Below, piece after piece: positions 1-6,156 of a DNA stretch of 6,880 bases. A program made the position numbers and the translations under genes. The DNA comes from an uncultured Ruminococcus sp. Lineage in GTDB: Bacteria; Bacillota; Clostridia; Oscillospirales; Ruminococcaceae. Below the pieces are notes generated by a model, which worked only from the letters and a program-made list of their open reading frames with translations, searched no databases and was not told the origin of the DNA. Location: the NCBI GenBank assembly GCA_937942105.1, contig CALDFS010000276.1:1-6880 (forward strand), in the 5' to 3' direction. Numbering within the stretch: position 1 is the first letter of the stretch; every line of letters starts with the position of its first letter.

Positions 1-263
1 AAATGCTTGTTTCAATGCTGATTTTAACGCTTGTAATCTGCTTGCTTGTCACAATGATTGCAACGTCATACCAATTTAACCGTCAGGCACGCAAGTTAGA
101 TGAGGATTACAGGAATGAGTTGTCCGCGGCTGAAAACTTTGAGGGCTCCGGTGTGGACGGAAAAATTACACTAAAGCCCAAAAATTTCACGGGATCCGAG
201 CAAAAAGTCGATGTCAAAATCTATTCAACACCCGGTTCCGAGTTGAAATCCTATCGCAAGTAA
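1..263 (+). CDS. Prepilin-like small protein, 5'-truncated by the window edge
   Basis: The visible part is 86 codons and starts inside the hydrophobic N-terminal helix typical of type IV prepilins and type II secretion pseudopilins. The first complete codons read MLVSMLILTLVICLLVTM. The two bases before them (aa) fit the end of a GAA codon, so the gene probably reads ...FTLVEMLVSM... with the conserved Glu5 just cut off; the ATG at 3 is then an internal Met and not the start. After the membrane helix (about residues 1-25) comes a short polar domain of about 60 residues without cysteines, ending at TAA 261-263. Family knowledge: such proteins are cleaved by prepilin peptidase (PilD/ComC type) and act as minor pilins or pseudopilins in the cell envelope. 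It lies 31 nt upstream of a second prepilin-like gene on the same strand, so co-transcription is likely. The exact subfamily cannot be told. Confidence 0.7.
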   Translation, partial: MLVSMLILTLVICLLVTMIATSYQFNRQARKLDEDYRNELSAAENFEGSGVDGKITLKPKNFTGSEQKVDVKIYSTPGSELKSYRK

Positions 264-280
264 TCATAAAACACCGAAAA

Positions 281-287
281 AGGAGGT
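281..287 (+). promoter_or_regulatory. Strong ribosome binding site of the second prepilin gene
   Basis: The sequence AGGAGGT is fully complementary to the 16S rRNA 3' end and sits seven bases before ATG 295. It fixes the start of the prepilin gene and is typical of Firmicutes. Confidence 0.8.
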
Positions 288-294
288 CAGCGCA

Positions 295-855
295 ATGCTC
301 AAAAAGTTAAAATCCAAGCTAAAAAGCAAGTCGGGTCTTACGCTGACCGAAATGCTCATAACGGTAATTCTGCTGATGTTCTTCTCGTCAGCCTGCCTTT
401 TGGGGATATCCACAGCTCTGAGCACCCGCAGGGAAATGATAAAAGCTGCCGATTCCGATATTCTTAGTTCCACGATTATGCAGTACATCTCCAACGAGCT
501 GAGGCTGAGCCTTAATCCGGATGCCAGTGTCGCTGGCGTATTTTCTTATGACGGAGGTTCGACCTATGCAAATCTGACCTGCGGCGACTCGAAAATCTGG
601 CTCGACGATGAAGGTCTGCTCATGCGTAGAATCGGAAATGTAAAAAAAGATGATGATTTCAATACTACGACCACTATTGACCATGAATATCTCGTCTTTA
701 ATCAAAAAGCCTACAGTGGCTTCAAACTTGATAAGTTGAGTTTTACTGTAGACCGTGATAAGGACACAATTACTTGTTCATTCGTCGTTGTAGACGATAG
801 TGGCAATGAAAAAAAGACGGAATTCACCGTTACCCCGCTGACCCCGATAGAATAG
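295..855 (+). CDS. Prepilin-type N-terminal cleavage/methylation domain protein
   Basis: Complete 186-aa protein with a textbook class of prepilin N-terminus. A 14-residue leader carries six lysines and ends in Gly14. It is followed by LTLTEMLITVILL, so cleavage is expected between Gly14 and Leu15, and Glu19 is the conserved Glu5 of the mature protein. A single hydrophobic helix spans about 15-40. The remaining 145 residues form a polar, mostly beta-type domain with Asp/Thr-rich loops and two cysteines (Cys96, Cys161) that could pair outside the membrane. The start is supported by a strong AGGAGGT at 281-287, seven bases before ATG 295. By family, it would be a minor pilin or pseudopilin assembled by a type IV pilus/type II secretion/competence-like machine; the assembly ATPase and peptidase are not in the window. 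It is the last plus-strand gene before a terminator at 916-966. The precise substrate or filament is unknown. Confidence 0.85.
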   Translation: MLKKLKSKLKSKSGLTLTEMLITVILLMFFSSACLLGISTALSTRREMIKAADSDILSSTIMQYISNELRLSLNPDASVAGVFSYDGGSTYANLTCGDSKIWLDDEGLLMRRIGNVKKDDDFNTTTTIDHEYLVFNQKAYSGFKLDKLSFTVDRDKDTITCSFVVVDDSGNEKKTEFTVTPLTPIE

Positions 856-915
856 CCTTTGCCCCATACCGTGTTTTGTCCATACCAAAGGCTGTCAAGC
901 CAATCTACTTTACAT

Positions 916-966
916 AAACACCCACCGCAATTCGCAGTCATAGCGATTTTGCGGTGGGTGTTTTTT
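916..966 (+). terminator. Intrinsic terminator between prepilin and dapB, possibly bidirectional
   Basis: A perfect 12-bp inverted repeat (CACCCACCGCAA at 919-930 against TTGCGGTGGGTG at 949-960) is followed by six T at 961-966. The stem can be extended by three A-T pairs (916-918 with 961-963), and a small inner stem is possible (932-935 with 943-946). This is a classical Rho-independent terminator for the plus-strand prepilin operon. On the minus strand the same stem, 24 nt past the dapB stop, is followed only by TTTAT, so it would terminate the asd-dapA-dapB transcript less efficiently. Confidence 0.9.
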
Positions 967-989
967 AATATGTGATACTGAACGAAAAA

Positions 990-1739
990 TCAAATCATAT
1001 CCGCCATAGAATAAAGTCCCGCGGGCTTGCTTGCAACAAATACAGCCGCGTTGACAGCTCCCACAGCGAAAACTTCCTTTGAAGCGGCGGAGTGGGAAAG
1101 GGTAATAACCTCGTCTCGTCCGGCAAAGATTATTTCATGCTCGCCGACGATGGTTCCGCCCCTGACCGAATGTATGCCGATTTCAGCCTTGTCGCGCTTT
1201 TTGCGCACGCTGTGGCGGTCGTAAACGTAAGAATACTTGTAGCCGGAAGCCTCGTTAATCGACTCCGCAAGCATCAGCGCAGTTCCGCTTGGCGCGTCAA
1301 TCTTCTGGTTGTGGTGCTTCTCGATGATTTCAACATCATACTGCTCACCTAAAACCGATACCGCTTTTTTTGCAAGCTCCCGCATAAGATTTATGCCGAT
1401 AGACATATTCGCGGTGAAGAATATCGGTATCTCGCTCGCCGCCGACTTGATTTTAGCAGTCTCCTCATCGCTGTAACCGGTGGAAGCAAGTACTAAGGCA
1501 GTGCCGTTAGTCTTTGCATATTCCAATAAACCGTCAAGTGCGGATGGGTGAGAGAAGTCGATAATAACGTCCGGCTTGCAGCTCAGCTCAGATGGCTTTG
1601 CAACGACTGTAAAGTCAGAGTACTTTTCACATACCTTGTCTATGCCTGCAATGACCTTTGTGTCGCTGCGGTTTGATATTATATCGTTTATGACCCTGCC
1701 CATCTTGCCGCAGCAGCCGCTTATTACAACGTTTGTCAT
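990..1739 (-). CDS. dapB: 4-hydroxy-tetrahydrodipicolinate reductase (DapB)
   Basis: A cytoplasmic NAD(P)H-dependent enzyme of the lysine/diaminopimelate pathway that reduces hydroxy-tetrahydrodipicolinate to tetrahydrodipicolinate. Its 249 aa are normal for the short DapB form. Visible marks are the N-terminal Rossmann motif GCCGKMGR (8-15), IDFSHPSA (60-67), STGYS (86-90), the TANMSIGIN segment (109-117), the catalytic/substrate signature EKHHNQKIDAPSGTA (140-154; His142, His143, Lys146), and the C-terminal GAVNAA and GLYSM motifs (227-232, 241-245). The ATG at 1739 is preceded in frame by a stop two codons upstream, so no longer start exists. The ribosome site is weak: an AAAGGA lies about 14 nt away. 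It is third in the asd-dapA-dapB operon, 62 nt after dapA, and probably depends on translation or transcription from upstream. Confidence 0.96.
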   Translation of the reverse strand: MTNVVISGCCGKMGRVINDIISNRSDTKVIAGIDKVCEKYSDFTVVAKPSELSCKPDVIIDFSHPSALDGLLEYAKTNGTALVLASTGYSDEETAKIKSAASEIPIFFTANMSIGINLMRELAKKAVSVLGEQYDVEIIEKHHNQKIDAPSGTALMLAESINEASGYKYSYVYDRHSVRKKRDKAEIGIHSVRGGTIVGEHEIIFAGRDEVITLSHSAASKEVFAVGAVNAAVFVASKPAGLYSMADMI

Positions 1740-1801
1740 AGCTTAATGACCGTCCTTTGTTTTTGTATTTTCATGTTCTTTTTAATTGCTGTAAATGACA
1801 C

Positions 1802-2692
1802 TTACTTTACAATACCGTGTCTTTCAAGAACCGCTTGAAGAGCCTTTTTGTGCTCCTGTGAAAGCCTTGTAAGCGGCAGACGCAGGTTTCCCTCGCAGAT
1901 TCCCGCCATCTCCAAGGCTTCCTTTATGGGTATCGGGTTGACCTCGCAGAACAAAGCATCGGTAAGGTCGTAATATTCTTTTGCGATATTTGCCGCCGCA
2001 CCGAAGTTTCCTTCAAGGCAATACCTGCATATATCGTGTGTAACCCTCGGCAGTATATTTGACAGCACCGATATAACACCCTTAGCGCCAATTGACATCA
2101 GCGGAACTATCAAATCGTCATTTCCGCTGTAGACTGGCATATCATCCCCGCAGGTCGATATGATGCCCATAGCCGCGCCAACGTTTCCGCTGGCTTCCTT
2201 AACTCCGACTATCTGCGGGTGCTGGCTGAGTATCCTGTAGCTTTCAAGACTGATGCTGAACCCCGTCCGCGAAGGCACGTTGTAAATTATTGCCGGAAGT
2301 GAGGTCTGGGAAAGAATCCTTTCATAGTGCTTTATGATTCCCGCCTGCGTACATTTGTTGTAATATGGGGTTACAAGCAGCAATCCGTCCGCCCCGAAAT
2401 CCTGTGCCGCCTTTGAGGTGCTTACGCAGTACTCGGTGTCGTTAGAGCCGGTCGAGCATATCACCGGAACTCTGCCCTTTACTGTCTCCACTGCGCATTT
2501 CATAAGCGCGCGATGCTCCTCAGCGGAAAGCACGGCATTCTCGCCGGTAGTTCCCACCGCAACAAGAGCGTCTATGCCCTCGCTTATTCCGAACTCTATC
2601 AGCTCTTTGTACTTCTCAAGATTCAATGAACCGTCCTTATTCATGGGGGAAACCAAAGCGGTTGCCGCACCGGTAAACAGCAGCTTTTTCAT
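1802..2692 (-). CDS. dapA: 4-hydroxy-tetrahydrodipicolinate synthase (DapA)
   Basis: A cytoplasmic class I aldolase-fold enzyme (TIM barrel) that condenses pyruvate with aspartate semialdehyde, the first committed step of lysine/diaminopimelate synthesis. Counting from the chosen start (296 aa), it shows GTTGE (47-51), the catalytic tyrosine and arginine in YNVPSRTG (137-144; Tyr137, Arg142), the Schiff-base lysine in VGVKEASG (Lys165), and the conserved NPIPIKEAL near 252-260. Length is normal. Two ATGs lie nine bases apart (2701 and 2692). I prefer 2692 because the protein then begins MKKLLFTGAATALVSP, the usual DapA N-terminus, and the AAAGGA element is eight bases upstream. The first ATG directly abuts the purine run. 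It follows asd by 60 nt and precedes dapB by 62 nt on the same strand. The identification is very secure; only the start is open. Confidence 0.96.
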   Translation of the reverse strand: MKKLLFTGAATALVSPMNKDGSLNLEKYKELIEFGISEGIDALVAVGTTGENAVLSAEEHRALMKCAVETVKGRVPVICSTGSNDTEYCVSTSKAAQDFGADGLLLVTPYYNKCTQAGIIKHYERILSQTSLPAIIYNVPSRTGFSISLESYRILSQHPQIVGVKEASGNVGAAMGIISTCGDDMPVYSGNDDLIVPLMSIGAKGVISVLSNILPRVTHDICRYCLEGNFGAAANIAKEYYDLTDALFCEVNPIPIKEALEMAGICEGNLRLPLTRLSQEHKKALQAVLERHGIVK

Positions 2693-2701
2693 GTCGGTCA
2701 T

Positions 2702-2709
2702 CCTTTCCT
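2702..2709 (-). promoter_or_regulatory. dapA ribosome binding region that bears on the start choice
   Basis: On the minus strand AGGAAAGG runs directly into the first ATG (2701-2699). Its AGGA part is four bases from that ATG, while the overlapping AAAGGA is eight bases from the second ATG (2692-2690). The spacing favours the second start, though use of both is possible. Confidence 0.5.
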
Positions 2710-2752
2710 AAGAAATGTTAAGATGTTGTCTGCGGGTGAAAATTATATTAAA

Positions 2753-3832
2753 TTAATCGAAATATCCCTTTGCAGCCAGAAGCTCTGCCAAAAGAACTCC
2801 TCCGCCTGCCGCGCCTCTTAATGTGTTGTGAGAGAGGCAGACGAACTTGTAATCGTACTGCGTATCCTCGCGCAGGCGACCTATCGAGATAGCCATGCCG
2901 CCCTCTAAATTGCGGTCGAGCTTGGATTGCGGGCGGTTATCCTCCTCAAAATAGTTCAAGAACTGCTTGGGAGCAGAGGGAAGCTTCAGCTCCTGCGGAA
3001 CACCCGCAAATTCCTTCCATGCCGCAAGAATTTCCTCCTTGCTCGGCTTGTGCTCGAAGCTTACAAATACTGCGGCAGTGTGACCGTCCGAAACCGGAAC
3101 CCTTAAGCACTGAGTGGTGATAGCAGGGGAGTCGGCTGTCTTGATGACGCCGCCCTCGATATGTCCCCAAACTTTTAGAGGCTCCTTTTCGGATTTCTCT
3201 TCCTCGCCGCCGATGTAGGGAATCAGGTTGTCAACCATCTCGGGCCAGCTTTCAAAGGTCTTTCCGGCGCCCGAAATTGCCTGATATGTACATGCCAAAA
3301 CCTTCGTAATACCATATTTGCGTAACGGATGCAGCGCTGGAACATAGCTCTGAATAGAGCAGTTTGACTTCACCGCGATAAATCCGCGCTTAGTGCCAAG
3401 CCTTTCGCGCTGAGCCTTGATAATTTCGATATGCTCGGGGTTAAGCTCCGGAACGACCATAGGAACATCGGGGGTAAAGCGGTTTGCGGAGTTGTTTGAT
3501 ATGATGGGGCACTCAAGCTTTGCATAAGCCTCTTCAAGCGCAAGTATCTGATCCTTCTTCATGTCAACCGCGCAGAAGCAGAAGTCAACCGTTTCGGCAA
3601 TTTTAGCCTTGTCGGCGTCTGCATCCATAACGATAATATCCTTGACGCTTTCTGGGATGGGTTCAGTCATAGCCCACTTTTCGCCGACGGCTTCGGTATA
3701 AGGCTTTCCGGCTGAGCGGGGGGAAGCCGCCAATACCTTGATTCTGAACCAGGGATGGTTTGCAAGCAGAAGAATGAATCTCTGACCTACCATTCCTGTC
3801 GCGCCTATAATGCCCACATTGTAAGTTTTCAT
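2753..3832 (-). CDS. asd: Aspartate-semialdehyde dehydrogenase, fungal/archaeal type
   Basis: Reduces L-aspartyl-4-phosphate to L-aspartate-4-semialdehyde with NADPH, feeding lysine/diaminopimelate, threonine and methionine synthesis in the cytoplasm. The 359-aa protein has the Rossmann motif GATGMVGQRF (10-19), the catalytic cysteine in KSNCSIQ (Cys158), AISGAGKTF (185-193), IPYIGGEEEK (204-213), the active-site histidine in PVSDGHTAAV (His251), SAPKQ (286-290), RPQSKLDRN (300-308) and HNTLRGAAGGG (335-345). IPYIGGEE, SAPKQ, RPQ.LDRN and the HNT.RGAAG tail match the yeast Hom2/archaeal branch rather than the E. coli Asd or common Bacillus type (family knowledge). A purine-rich GGAAAG lies about eight bases before ATG 3832. 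It is the first gene of asd-dapA-dapB and is driven by the promoter at 3974-4002, giving a leader of about 135 nt. I see no lysine riboswitch in that leader. Confidence 0.96.
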   Translation of the reverse strand: MKTYNVGIIGATGMVGQRFILLLANHPWFRIKVLAASPRSAGKPYTEAVGEKWAMTEPIPESVKDIIVMDADADKAKIAETVDFCFCAVDMKKDQILALEEAYAKLECPIISNNSANRFTPDVPMVVPELNPEHIEIIKAQRERLGTKRGFIAVKSNCSIQSYVPALHPLRKYGITKVLACTYQAISGAGKTFESWPEMVDNLIPYIGGEEEKSEKEPLKVWGHIEGGVIKTADSPAITTQCLRVPVSDGHTAAVFVSFEHKPSKEEILAAWKEFAGVPQELKLPSAPKQFLNYFEEDNRPQSKLDRNLEGGMAISIGRLREDTQYDYKFVCLSHNTLRGAAGGGVLLAELLAAKGYFD

Positions 3833-3882
3833 GTTATTATCTTTCCTTTCGATAATGTTTTTAATTCAAAGCCGAAAAACAG

Positions 3883-3911
3883 TTGAAAAACCGATAAATA
3901 TGTTCTATAAT
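3883..3911 (+). promoter_or_regulatory. Sigma-A type promoter reading toward queA
   Basis: TTGAAA at 3883-3888 and a perfect TATAAT at 3906-3911 are separated by exactly 17 bp. Transcription would start near 3918 and give queA a leader of about 139 nt. This promoter sits inside the asd leader region and points against the asd promoter. Confidence 0.75.
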
Positions 3912-3973
3912 ATATCAGATGCCGACGGTAATATCTTTTTCGACCCTTCGTTATACACATGCTATACATTTAC

Positions 3974-4002
3974 ATTATATCATGGCAAGCCAAAACAGTC
4001 AA
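3974..4002 (-). promoter_or_regulatory. Strong sigma-A promoter (extended -10) of the asd-dapA-dapB operon
   Basis: On the minus strand TTGACT (4002-3997) and a perfect TATAAT (3979-3974) are separated by 17 bp. The -10 is preceded by TGA, giving the extended TGnTATAAT form. Transcription should start near 3967, so asd has a leader of about 135 nt. I found no convincing riboswitch or attenuator fold in this leader by eye. Confidence 0.85.
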
Positions 4003-4056
4003 CCGAAAAAAGAGTTTATCGCATTAAATCCTTAAAAGATTGGAGATTTTACTTAA

Positions 4057-6156
4057 ATGTTGGACATAAATGACCTTAAAAAGAGTGATTTTTACTATGA
4101 CCTTCCGCAGGAGCTGATAGCTCAGACTCCCATTGAGCCGCGAAACCATTCACGAATGATGGTTATTGACCGCAAAACCGGAGCTATTTCTCATGACCGC
4201 TTCTATAATCTATGCAACTATTTAAAAAAGGGTGATACCCTTATAGTAAACGATTCGCGGGTGCTTCCGGCAAGGATATACGGCGAAAAGGAAGTTAACG
4301 GCACATTTATCGAATTTCTTCTGTTGGAGCAGCGGGCGAATATGGTTTGGGAGATCCTCTGCCGCCCCGGAAAAAAAGCCAAGGTCGGAACTGTTTTCAG
4401 CTTCGGAGGAGGTAAGCTGAAGGCTGAAATAATAGAAGTCTTGGAGGATGGCAACCGCGTTGCTAAGTTTTCCTGCGACGGAAGCTTCTACGCCGTCTTA
4501 GACGAGATAGGTCAGATGCCACTTCCGCCATATATCACGAAAAAGTTAGAGGATAAGGAGCGCTATCAGACAGTCTATTCCAACGAGATAGGCTCAGCTG
4601 CCGCACCGACAGCGGGGCTTCATTTTACCACTGAACAGCTTGAAGAACTTAAAGCCATGGGAATAAACATAGGTAAAGTGACCCTGCACGTAGGATTAGG
4701 CACATTCCGACCGGTGAAGGAAGATAGAGTGCTCGACCATAAGATGCATTCCGAGCATTATGAGCTTCCGCCTGAAACTGCGGAGCTGATTAACAAAACC
4801 AAGCGCGAGGGCGGAAGGGTCATAGCAGTTGGCACAACCTCCTGCCGCACGCTTGAAAGCGTCGCCACCATCAACTCAGGGAAAATCGTCCCGGCGGAGG
4901 GGAATACCGATATCTTTATATATCCCGGCTACGAATTCAAGTGTATTGACGGTCTTATAACCAACTTCCATCTTCCCGAAAGCACCCTTATTATGCTGGT
5001 TTCGGCGTTCGCGGCGCTGTGCGCATCCAGCGGCGCGCCGCTTGCGTCCATCGCGATGGGGCAGCGGAACCACGAGAAGGCGGAGGGGATTTTGGGCAGC
5101 TGCACGGCGCTGCTGCTGTGCGTTTCGGCAGTGCTGACGGTTGTGCTTTCCTGCTTCTACACGCCGATTCTGCTGGCGTTCGGCGCAACGGAGGATGCCC
5201 TGCCCTACGCTCAGCGCTATATTGCCATTTACAGCCTCGGCACGGTGTTCGTGCAGCTGTCTCTCGGCTTGAACCCGTTCATCACCGCGCAGGGCTTCTC
5301 CAAGGCGGGGATGCTGACGGTGCTGATTGGCGCGGTGCTGAACACGCTGCTTGACCCGCTGTTCATCTTCGTTTTCCACATGGATGTGCAGGGCGCGGCG
5401 CTGGCGACGGTGATTTCGCAAGCCGTGAGCGCGGCGTTCGTCCTGCGCTTCCTGACGGGCAGGCAGACGATACTGCACCTGAAGCGCCGTCTGCTGCGGC
5501 TGAACTGGAAGCTGCTTGCGCCGTGCGTGGCGCTGGGACTCGCGCCGTTCATTATGCAAAGCACGGAGAGCCTTGTGTCCGTGTGCTTCAACACATCGCT
5601 GCGCGCGGCAGGCGGCACCCTCGCCGTCGGCACGATGACCATCTGCTCCACGCTGATGCAGTTTGCGCTGCTGCCCCTGCAGGGGCTTTCGCAGGGCGCG
5701 CAGCCGATTATCTCCTTCAACTACGGCGCGAAGCACCCGGAGCGGGTGAACGCCGCGTTCCGGATACTGCTGATTTCGTGCTTGGCGTTCTCGGCGGTGC
5801 TGGGGCTGACGTGCATCTTTGCGCCGCAGATTTTTGTCTATCTGCTGACCCCGGACGCGGCGCTGCGGGAGTACGCAATTCCATGCGTGCGCCTATACAT
5901 GGCGGGCGTGACGATTTTCGGCGCGCAGATTGCGTGTCAGCAGACGTTTGTGGCACTTGGGAATGCGAAGTGCAGCCTATTTCTGGCGTGCCTGCGGAAG
6001 CTGATTCTGCTGATTCCGCTGGTGTATCTGCTGCCGCTGTTCATTCCGGACACGGTGTTTGCGATTTTCCTCGCCGAACCGATTGCGGATGTTTTGGCGG
6101 TGCTGTGCACGGTGACGCTGGTACCCGCCGTTATGAACATGACGCTGCCGGCCTGA
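4057..6156 (+). CDS. queA: Chimeric frame: QueA lacking its C-terminus fused to a MATE efflux protein lacking its N-terminus
   Basis: One 699-codon frame made of two unrelated proteins. Residues 1 to about 319 are S-adenosylmethionine:tRNA ribosyltransferase-isomerase, which adds the SAM ribosyl group to preQ1-tRNA to form epoxyqueuosine. Visible QueA blocks are YDLPQELIAQTPIEPR (14-29), NDSRVLPARIYG (65-76), GQMPLPPYI (152-160), AAAPTAGLHFT (181-191), HVGLGTFRPV (211-220), VGTTSCRTLES (258-268) and LITNFHLPEST...MLVSAFA (300-319). The family's last 25 or so residues, with the YRFFSYGDAM block, are absent. From about 316 the protein becomes a multi-spanning MATE transporter to residue 688; residues 689-699 are out-of-frame RHS DNA. 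No known protein joins these families. Base use changes from A/T-tolerant to strongly GC-rich at the join. The start is backed by GGAG at 4042-4045. The real gene is a normal queA; the fusion is most likely an artefact. Confidence 0.85.
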   Translation: MLDINDLKKSDFYYDLPQELIAQTPIEPRNHSRMMVIDRKTGAISHDRFYNLCNYLKKGDTLIVNDSRVLPARIYGEKEVNGTFIEFLLLEQRANMVWEILCRPGKKAKVGTVFSFGGGKLKAEIIEVLEDGNRVAKFSCDGSFYAVLDEIGQMPLPPYITKKLEDKERYQTVYSNEIGSAAAPTAGLHFTTEQLEELKAMGINIGKVTLHVGLGTFRPVKEDRVLDHKMHSEHYELPPETAELINKTKREGGRVIAVGTTSCRTLESVATINSGKIVPAEGNTDIFIYPGYEFKCIDGLITNFHLPESTLIMLVSAFAALCASSGAPLASIAMGQRNHEKAEGILGSCTALLLCVSAVLTVVLSCFYTPILLAFGATEDALPYAQRYIAIYSLGTVFVQLSLGLNPFITAQGFSKAGMLTVLIGAVLNTLLDPLFIFVFHMDVQGAALATVISQAVSAAFVLRFLTGRQTILHLKRRLLRLNWKLLAPCVALGLAPFIMQSTESLVSVCFNTSLRAAGGTLAVGTMTICSTLMQFALLPLQGLSQGAQPIISFNYGAKHPERVNAAFRILLISCLAFSAVLGLTCIFAPQIFVYLLTPDAALREYAIPCVRLYMAGVTIFGAQIACQQTFVALGNAKCSLFLACLRKLILLIPLVYLLPLFIPDTVFAIFLAEPIADVLAVLCTVTLVPAVMNMTLPA
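4996..5019. other. Junction between queA and MATE sequence
   Basis: The codons for LVSAFA (4996-5013) belong equally well to QueA (family text LVSAFAGR) and to MATE (family text LISAFAAL). Left of it the DNA is queA with A/T-rich third positions; right of it the protein is MATE and the DNA GC-rich. The exact break cannot be placed more finely because the motif is shared. Confidence 0.8.
5002..6120 (+). CDS. MATE-family multidrug/Na+ antiporter segment, truncated at both ends
   Basis: This is the inner-membrane transporter part of the fused frame (fused-frame residues about 316-688). MATE proteins export cationic drugs or metabolites using Na+ or H+ gradients. Landmarks typical of the Firmicute branch are SAFAALCASSGAPLASIAMG (316-335), YSLGTVFVQLSLGLNPF (392-408), ITAQGFSKAGMLTVLIGAVL (409-428), DPLFIF (433-438), QGAALATVISQAVSAA (445-460), LPLQGLSQGAQPIISFNYGA (539-558), QIACQQTFVALGNAK (624-638) and FLAEPIADVL (671-680). 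About nine or ten hydrophobic segments can be seen. A full protein has around 450 residues and 12 helices; the first 60-70 residues and the last 10-20 are missing. Codon use is much richer in G/C at third positions than in queA. It has no start codon or ribosome site of its own at its left edge, so it is a fragment and not an independent gene here. Confidence 0.85.
6114..6125. other. Junction between MATE and RHS-repeat sequence
   Basis: MATE homology ends at about codon 688 (base 6120). The +2-shifted frame beginning at base 6120 at once reads GTRRYEHDAAGLIHRVV, a typical RHS/YD-repeat segment. The MATE frame then runs 11 codons through RHS DNA before a chance TGA at 6154-6156. Confidence 0.8.

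Noticed and set aside
388..941. Minus-strand frames opposite the second prepilin gene
   Set aside because: Antisense to a well-supported gene with a strong ribosome site; one also runs through the terminator hairpin.
2725..2752. TATAAT-like element between asd and dapA as a separate dapA promoter
   Set aside because: A TATAAT is present on the minus strand, but the position 17 bp upstream (AAGGGA) does not resemble TTGACA and there is no extended -10; chance is likely in this A/T-rich gap.
3831..4073. An 80-codon plus-strand frame between asd and queA
   Set aside because: It begins inside the asd start region, has no ribosome site, spans both promoters and overlaps the queA start; the protein shows no family or domain pattern.
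4876..5736. Long minus-strand frame opposite the MATE segment (286 codons) and similar antisense frames at 5229-5720 and 5717-5956
   Set aside because: Compositional shadows of a GC-rich gene: the products are Arg/Gln/Ala-rich without any motif, while the plus strand reads as a clear MATE protein.
4057..6156. A genuine bifunctional QueA-transporter enzyme as a new queuosine-precursor uptake system
   Set aside because: QueA lacks its conserved end and MATE its first helices, composition changes at the join, the join falls in a short motif shared by both families, and a second unrelated join follows within 1.2 kb.
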